From: Croceicoccus sp.
GTDB lineage: Bacteria; Pseudomonadota; Alphaproteobacteria; Sphingomonadales; Sphingomonadaceae
Direction of reading: 5' to 3'
Assembly: GCA_029936705.1 (NCBI GenBank)
Contig: JAPYSD010000057.1
Location: forward strand, 1 to 11,341
Length of the DNA: 11,341 bases
A program made the position numbers and the translations under genes. Positions 7,129 to 11,341 of this stretch are shown here, one piece after another (position 1 is the stretch's first letter; each line of letters begins with the position of its first letter). Below the pieces are notes generated by a model. That model searched no databases and had not been told where the DNA came from. It worked only from the letters and a program-made list of their open reading frames with translations.

Positions 7129-7818
7129 GTGCCCGCACCGCGCCTGCTTCTCGTCGAAGACGATCTCTCGCTTGCCGAGTTGCTGCAATACCGTTTCGAG
7201 GCCGAGGGTTACGAAGTGCATGTCACCGGAGACGGTGACGAGGCCCTGATCCTGGCCGACGAACAGGCCCCCGACCTCGTCATCCTGGACTGGATGGTCG
7301 AGGGCACCAGCGGCATCGAGATCTGCCGCCGCCTGCGCCGCGACAAGGAAACGGCGCACGTCCCCATCGTCATGCTGACCGCACGCGGCAGCGAGGATGA
7401 CCGGATCCGCGGACTGGAGACCGGCGCCGACGATTACGTGACCAAGCCCTTCTCTCCGCGCGAGCTGATCGCCCGGGTCGGCGCGGTGCTGCGCCGCGTG
7501 CGCCCTGCCCTTGCCGGCGAGATGCTGGAAGTCGGCGATATCCGCCTCGACGCGACCAGCCACAAGGCGACGCGCCGCGGCCATTCGCTGCAGCTTGGCC
7601 CGACCGAGTTCCGCCTGCTGCGGTTTTTCATGGAACACCCCGGACGCGTCTTCAGCCGCGGACAATTGCTCGACGCGGTGTGGGGAACGGGCAGCGACAT
7701 CGAGCTGCGGACCGTCGATGTCCATATTCGCCGCCTTCGTAAGGGCTTAACGGTAGAGGGCAGCAAGGACCCCGTTCGGACCGTCCGTTCCGCAGGATAT
7801 GCCTTCGAAGCGGCCTAG
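7129..7818 (+). CDS. phoB: PhoB, phosphate response regulator
   Basis: PhoB is the transcription factor that PhoR phosphorylates; it then binds Pho boxes in tandem. The 229 residues comprise a receiver domain (about 4-120) with acidic pocket D11/D12, phosphoacceptor D54 in VILDWM, T84 in MLTA and K106 in VTKPFS. A winged-helix DNA-binding domain follows (about 130-228), with LGPTEFRLLRFFMEHPGRVFSR in its first half (written here as the family pattern) and TVDVHIRRLRK at 195-205 as the recognition helix. The sequence is typical of PhoB rather than other OmpR-family members, and the pst-phoU context agrees. It starts with GTG. Its DNA targets are visible upstream of the porin, of pstS and probably of phoB itself. 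Confidence 0.95.
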   Translation: MPAPRLLLVEDDLSLAELLQYRFEAEGYEVHVTGDGDEALILADEQAPDLVILDWMVEGTSGIEICRRLRRDKETAHVPIVMLTARGSEDDRIRGLETGADDYVTKPFSPRELIARVGAVLRRVRPALAGEMLEVGDIRLDATSHKATRRGHSLQLGPTEFRLLRFFMEHPGRVFSRGQLLDAVWGTGSDIELRTVDVHIRRLRKGLTVEGSKDPVRTVRSAGYAFEAA

Positions 7819-7968
7819 TCATTTTTGCTGCGCTGCAAGATTGACATAAGATTAACCGAAGAGCAGCGTCCCTTTTCTCGGGTACGTAACCGAAGAACTA
7901 TCAGTACATCGGGGGTCGCCCGAGGGAGACTTGTGTCTTTCGCACAAGTTCCGACAAGGGGAAAATTG
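7819..7968 (+). promoter_or_regulatory. Structured leader between phoB and the exported-protein gene
   Basis: This gap contains two adjacent hairpins. TCGGG at 7909-7913 pairs with CCCGA at 7919-7923. ACTTGTG at 7929-7935 pairs with CACAAGT at 7943-7949, a perfect 7-bp stem. CCCGAG at 7919-7924 could instead pair with CTCGGG at 7877-7882, so two exclusive folds are possible. Neither hairpin has a T run, so they do not look like a phoB terminator. A weak promoter pair, TTGCTG at 7825-7830 and TAAGAT at 7847-7852 (16-bp spacer), may start this leader. TTGACA at 7841-7846 has no matching -10. No known riboswitch class was recognised. Confidence 0.35.
7956..7962 (+). promoter_or_regulatory. Shine-Dalgarno of the exported-protein gene
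   Basis: AAGGGGA lies 6 bases before the ATG at 7969 and begins 6 bases after the second leader hairpin. It decides the start in favour of 7969 over the longer open frame that continues upstream. Confidence 0.75.
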
Positions 7969-8421
7969 ATGAAAACTGTTAGACTACTTGCGCCGCTGCT
8001 TGCGGCGACGATGGCGTTTGCCTGCCCTCAACTTGCCATGGCGCAGGACGAATGGCCGGTCGTCGGCGCCGAATACGTCGAGGTGTCGGGGATCGAGATC
8101 GATGACGGTCACGGGCTCGACTATGCCAATCACCTGGCCGGCATGTGGCGCAAGGGCCAGGACTTCGCCATGGAGCAGGGCTGGATCACCGGTTACGAGG
8201 TGCTGGTCAATTCCTTCCCGCGCAAGGGCGAACCCGACGTCTACCTGCTTACCCGCTGGACCGAATGGGAAACGCCCGAGGAAGAGGAACGCCGCGCCGC
8301 CGCCTATCGCGCGCATATGGCGATGACGGAATCGCAGATGCAGGAAGCGTCGAGCCAGCGCGCGGATTACCGCACGGTGGCCAGCTCGATGCTGCTGCGC
8401 TCCATGAAGTTCCGTAACTGA
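7969..8421 (+). CDS. Exported protein of unknown function, possible dimeric alpha/beta-barrel fold
   Basis: The protein has 150 residues. Residues 1-25 are a signal peptide (K2, R5, then a hydrophobic core) ending in AMA before Q26, so the mature protein is about 125 residues and periplasmic. C19 precedes the cleavage site, but AFAC is not a good lipobox. I read the mature part as strand (36-44), helix (48-71, containing HLAGMWRKGQDF), strand (74-82), strand (90-98), long acidic/basic helix (102-131) and strand (136-147). That order suits a ferredoxin-like or dimeric alpha/beta-barrel domain, but no catalytic motif is recognised. It lies 150 bp behind phoB on the same strand with its own Shine-Dalgarno. 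A link to phosphate stress is only positional. Confidence 0.75.
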   Translation: MKTVRLLAPLLAATMAFACPQLAMAQDEWPVVGAEYVEVSGIEIDDGHGLDYANHLAGMWRKGQDFAMEQGWITGYEVLVNSFPRKGEPDVYLLTRWTEWETPEEEERRAAAYRAHMAMTESQMQEASSQRADYRTVASSMLLRSMKFRN

Positions 8422-8452
8422 AGCGGGCGATTGAACCGCTACCATCGAACGA

Positions 8453-8480
8453 GGAACGGGACCTGGTCGCACCCGTCTCC
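8453..8480. terminator. Weak hairpin between convergent genes
   Basis: GGA plus ACGGG (8453-8460) pairs with CCCGT (8472-8476) and TCC (8478-8480), with one bulged C at 8477 and an 11-base loop. It lies between the plus-strand exported-protein gene and the minus-strand extensin gene, where a shared terminator would be expected. It has no T run on either side, so the call is weak. Confidence 0.3.
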
Positions 8481-8483
8481 TTG

Positions 8484-9236
8484 CTAGCGGCAGAAGCTGC
8501 CATAACCGCGCGCCGCCTGATCGAGATGGAAATGATCGGAATGCAGCGCATTATATTCCGGCGACAGCACGGTTCCGAACACATCGCAGGCGCCGTCCCG
8601 AACCTGGCGGAGAAACGCGGCTTCCCGGTCCTGCGTCCCGTCGCCTGACCAGTCCGCGGACAGGGTGATGCTTCGGCCATCCTCCAGCGTGAAGCCCGCG
8701 ATATCGATCGCATTGGCGGTTGCATGTTCGCTCCACCGTCCGGTCGAACTGCCGTTGACGCGGCGGCAGCTATAGGTGCCAAGCTGCTGCAGGCTTGCGA
8801 CCCTGCTGCCCAGCAATTCCTCTGCCGCAGGCTGCACCCGGTGCCGCATCCACCAGACCAGCGCGGCGTTGACCGGGCAGCTCGCTTCATTGACGGCGGG
8901 GGTCAGCATCAGGCCCCGCGGCTCGCTGCCTGCAATCCGAAGCCTGTCCTCGCGCCGGCATTCGCCTTCGCCCGCGAGATCGAGCACGGTGAAGTCCACG
9001 CCTGCCCGTGCCAACGCATCGCGGCACATGGCCGGATCGCCGCGCAGCGCTGCCAGCTTGGTCGATGTCGCCCAGCCCTCCGGCCCATCGAGGTCGAGCG
9101 GCGCGCGCGGATCATGTTCAGGATGCGCCTTGAACCAGCCATGGGCACCGGCCAGCAATGCCAGCAGGCCCAGCAATATCATGGCGATCCGGTCGATGCG
9201 GAACGGGCGGGCGGGCAGGCGCTTTGCGATCTTCAC
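8484..9236 (-). CDS. Extensin-family protein, membrane-anchored, putative zinc peptidase-like
   Basis: With the GTG start at 9236 this gives 250 residues. A basic N-terminus (K2, K5, R6, R10) precedes one membrane segment at about 17-35, so the rest should face the periplasm. The remainder matches the bacterial extensin-like C-terminal domain: CPVNAALVWW near 120, LGTYSCRRVN near 152, SEHATANAIDIAGF at about 169-182 and HSDHFHLD at 232-239. The H171/D178 pair and H235/H237 resemble the metal ligands of D,D-peptidases of the M15/LAS type, which suggests but does not prove a cell-wall role. Six cysteines could form disulfides. The GTG lies 1 base after the dnaE2 stop. An alternative ATG at 9182 would start inside the membrane segment, and longer upstream starts would overlap dnaE2. 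No clear Shine-Dalgarno is seen, so translational coupling is likely. Confidence 0.8.
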   Translation of the reverse strand: MKIAKRLPARPFRIDRIAMILLGLLALLAGAHGWFKAHPEHDPRAPLDLDGPEGWATSTKLAALRGDPAMCRDALARAGVDFTVLDLAGEGECRREDRLRIAGSEPRGLMLTPAVNEASCPVNAALVWWMRHRVQPAAEELLGSRVASLQQLGTYSCRRVNGSSTGRWSEHATANAIDIAGFTLEDGRSITLSADWSGDGTQDREAAFLRQVRDGACDVFGTVLSPEYNALHSDHFHLDQAARGYGSFCR

Positions 9237-9237
9237 G

Positions 9238-11341
9238 TCAGTGAAAGTCGCGGGATGGCGGAAGTATCCGGGGAATGATCCGCACGTCGCGGGGATGCCG
9301 CCCCTGGAAGCCGCATTCGCGGTTGCCTGCGGGGGGCGGCTCCCACGGGTCGATCGGCAGCGCCGCGCCATCGGGCGCGGTGTCGGGTGCAGGTATGGGA
9401 AAATCGTCACGCAGATTGTCGCGCGGCCCCACCTTGTCGGGCAGCGGGCTCTGCACGTGGTCGGCCCGCGCCATGGCGGTCGGCATCATGTCGTCCGACA
9501 ATGCGTGCAGCGTGTGGTTGGCATCCACCATGTGCTGCACGATCACGTGCACGACATCGTCGTCATATTCGACGCGCCCGCGCACTTCCATCAGCCGGGC
9601 ACCCATCACCACCTTGCGGTACTTCTCCTTCAGATGCGGCCAGACGACCAGGTTGATGACACCGGTCTCGTCCTCCAGCGTGATGAAGCACACGCCCTTG
9701 GCGCTGCCGGGACGCTGGCGGATCAGCACGACACCCGCGACCTGCACGTTCGACCGGTATTTCCGCTCGCGCAGGTCGCAGGCGCGGATGAAGCCGCGTT
9801 CGGCAAGGCCCGCCCGCAGGAAAGCCATGGGATGCGCCTTAAGCGACAGGCGCATGGTCTGGTAATCGGCCACCACCTCTTCCGACAGGGGCATGGCGGG
9901 CAGGACGGCCGGCTCCGCTTCGGCTCCCTCGTCCCGTGCCCGCGCCGCCTCGAACAGGGGGAGCGGCGGGGCGGAGACGATGGAACGCGCATCCCACAGC
10001 GCCTGCCTGCGGGTCAGGCGCATCGAGGTGAAGGCATCGGCGCTCGCCAGCCGCTCGATATGGGCGGCGGGAATGCCGGACCGCTCGCGCAGGGCGGCGA
10101 CGTCGGGGAATGGCCCGTGATCCTCGCGCGCCGCGATCAGGCGTGCGGCGACGTGTTCGGGCAGCCCGTCCACCTGCCGCAGGCCAAGGCGCAGCGCCAC
10201 CCGGCCATTCGCGACCGGGCCATTCGCAACCGGCTCGAGCGTGCAGTCCCATTGCGACAGGTTCACGTCGGCGGGCCGCACTTCAACCCCGTGCTCGGCC
10301 GCGTCGCGCACGATCTGCGCGGGCGCATAGAAACCCATCGGCTGCGAATTCAGCAGCGCGCAGGCAAAGGCCGCGGGGTAATGGCATTTCAGCCAGCTCG
10401 ACACATAGACCAGGTGGGCAAAGCTGGCCGCGTGGCTTTCGGGAAAGCCATATTCGCCGAACCCACGGATCTGGTTGAAGCAGCGCTGCGCGAATTCGCG
10501 GTCATAGCCGCGGTCCACCATGCGTTCGACCATCATGTCCTGAAGCTCGTCCACCATGCCGCGCGAGCGGAAGGTCGCCATCGCTTTGCGCAGGCGGTTC
10601 GCCTCTGCCGAAGAGAACTTCGCGGCATCCAGTGCGATCTTCATTGCCTGTTCCTGGAAGATGGGCACGCCCAGCGTGCGGCCCAGGATGCTGGACAGTT
10701 CGTCGGGCGGCCCGTGCGCGGGACCGGGCGCCGGTATCTCCACCCGCTCCTCGCCCCGGCGGCGTTTCAGATAGGGATGCACCATGTCGCCCTGGATCGG
10801 GCCGGGACGCACGATGGCGACCTGGATGACCAGGTCGTAGAACTCGCGCGGGCGCAGGCGCGGCAGCATGTTCATCTGCGCCCGGCTCTCCACCTGGAAC
10901 ACGCCGAGGCTGTCGCCTTTTCGCAGCATCGCATAGGTCTCGGGATCCTCGCGCGGGACGGTGGCCAGCGTCAGCGCGCGGCCATGATGATCGCGCACGA
11001 GGTCGAGGCACTTGCGGATGCAGGTCAGCATGCCCAGCGCCAGCACGTCGACCTTCAATATGCCCAGCGCCTCGATATCGTCCTTGTCCCATTCGATGAA
11101 ACTGCGGTCCGGCATCGCGCCATTGCCGATCGGCACCGTCTCGGTCAGTGCGCCCTGCGTCAGGATGAAGCCGCCGACATGCTGCGACAGGTGCCGCGGC
11201 ATGCCGATCATCTGCTGGGTCAGCTTCAGCACGCGCCGCAGGTGCGGATCGGTGATGTCCATGCCGGTCTCGGCCACATGCGCCTCGCCGATTTCGCGCC
11301 CCCAGCCGCCCCAGACGGTGCCCGCCAGCTTCGAGGTCACG
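9238..11341 (-). CDS. dnaE2: DnaE2, error-prone DNA polymerase (C-terminal part, runs off the window)
   Basis: DnaE2 is a C-family polymerase used in translesion synthesis and SOS mutagenesis with ImuA and ImuB. The visible 700 residues are the C-terminal two thirds of a protein usually near 1,050-1,100; the PHP domain and first two catalytic Asp residues lie beyond the right edge. Visible from the N-terminal side are LSQHVGGF, the third palm aspartate in KVDVLAL (D98 of the visible part), VRPGPIQGDMVHPY, RGFGEYGFPESHAASFAHL at about 291-309, a helix-hairpin-helix region near 380-435, and an OB-fold near 530-600 (VQVAGVVLIRQRPGS). The tail HPRDVRIIPR..SRDFH is diagnostic of DnaE2 rather than DnaE1. 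A 15-bp in-frame tandem duplication lies inside it. The open frame has no stop at the edge; the GTG at 11340 is internal. An imuA-imuB cassette would be expected just outside the window. Confidence 0.96.
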   Translation of the reverse strand, partial: VTSKLAGTVWGGWGREIGEAHVAETGMDITDPHLRRVLKLTQQMIGMPRHLSQHVGGFILTQGALTETVPIGNGAMPDRSFIEWDKDDIEALGILKVDVLALGMLTCIRKCLDLVRDHHGRALTLATVPREDPETYAMLRKGDSLGVFQVESRAQMNMLPRLRPREFYDLVIQVAIVRPGPIQGDMVHPYLKRRRGEERVEIPAPGPAHGPPDELSSILGRTLGVPIFQEQAMKIALDAAKFSSAEANRLRKAMATFRSRGMVDELQDMMVERMVDRGYDREFAQRCFNQIRGFGEYGFPESHAASFAHLVYVSSWLKCHYPAAFACALLNSQPMGFYAPAQIVRDAAEHGVEVRPADVNLSQWDCTLEPVANGPVANGRVALRLGLRQVDGLPEHVAARLIAAREDHGPFPDVAALRERSGIPAAHIERLASADAFTSMRLTRRQALWDARSIVSAPPLPLFEAARARDEGAEAEPAVLPAMPLSEEVVADYQTMRLSLKAHPMAFLRAGLAERGFIRACDLRERKYRSNVQVAGVVLIRQRPGSAKGVCFITLEDETGVINLVVWPHLKEKYRKVVMGARLMEVRGRVEYDDDVVHVIVQHMVDANHTLHALSDDMMPTAMARADHVQSPLPDKVGPRDNLRDDFPIPAPDTAPDGAALPIDPWEPPPAGNRECGFQGRHPRDVRIIPRILPPSRDFH
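10203..10232 (-). repeat. 15-bp tandem duplication inside dnaE2
   Basis: GGCCATTCGCGACCG at 10203-10217 is followed directly by GGCCATTCGCAACCG at 10218-10232, differing at one base. It is in frame and gives the protein a repeated Pro-Val-Ala-Asn-Gly (PVANGPVANG) at about residues 369-378 of the visible part. It falls in a loop just before the helix-hairpin-helix region, so it is probably tolerated. Confidence 0.85.

Noticed and set aside
7841..7870. TTGACA as a -35 element of a strong promoter
   Set aside because: No acceptable -10 hexamer is found 16-18 bp downstream.
7825..7968. N-terminal extension of the exported protein upstream of 7969
   Set aside because: The upstream start is not preceded by a ribosome site. 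The ATG at 7969 has AAGGGGA 6 bases before it and begins a proper signal peptide.
9237..9410. Longer start for the extensin-family protein inside dnaE2
   Set aside because: It would overlap dnaE2 by 170 bases in another frame and add a Pro/Arg-rich stretch before the membrane anchor. The GTG at 9236 is the tighter fit.
1..11341. Defence system, mobile element, CRISPR or prophage
   Set aside because: No transposase, integrase, phage, toxin-antitoxin or repeat array was seen. All sizeable genes belong to recognisable chromosomal families except the small exported protein.

Overview
The window is GC-rich chromosomal DNA from an alphaproteobacterium. The protein style points to Sphingomonadales, perhaps an Erythrobacter-like genus: PstC and PstA carry extra N-terminal domains, the Pho genes are ordered phoR, pst, phoU, phoB, and dnaE2 lies beside an extensin-family gene. 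That placement is inferred from family resemblance, not from a database search.

Positions 1-7818 are a phosphate-starvation locus read left to right. It starts with the last 22 codons of what is probably phoR. After a terminator-like hairpin and a dense array of PhoB half-sites come an OprO/OprP-type outer-membrane porin, then pstS (lipoprotein phosphate-binding protein, with its own Pho box), pstC, pstA, pstB, phoU and phoB. phoB starts with GTG and has a probable Pho box in the gap before it. Together these genes would take phosphate across the outer membrane (porin), capture it in the periplasm (PstS), pump it across the inner membrane (PstC/PstA/PstB), report transport status (PhoU) and control transcription (PhoR/PhoB).

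Positions 7819-8421 hold a 150-bp leader with two hairpins and then a small exported protein of unknown function that looks like a dimeric alpha/beta-barrel fold. A short convergent gap, 8422-8483, follows.

Positions 8484-11341 are on the minus strand. They contain the C-terminal 700 residues of DnaE2 (error-prone DNA polymerase III alpha-type subunit), which runs off the right edge. One base after its stop codon begins a membrane-anchored extensin-family protein with a zinc-peptidase-like His/Asp pattern.

No tRNA, rRNA, CRISPR, insertion sequence or phage gene was seen. No intergenic stretch exceeds 300 bases. The locus is largely recognisable. The least ordinary items are the seven-step 11-bp PhoB half-site array that runs up to the porin start codon, the uncharacterised exported protein behind phoB with its structured leader, and the tight dnaE2-extensin linkage.
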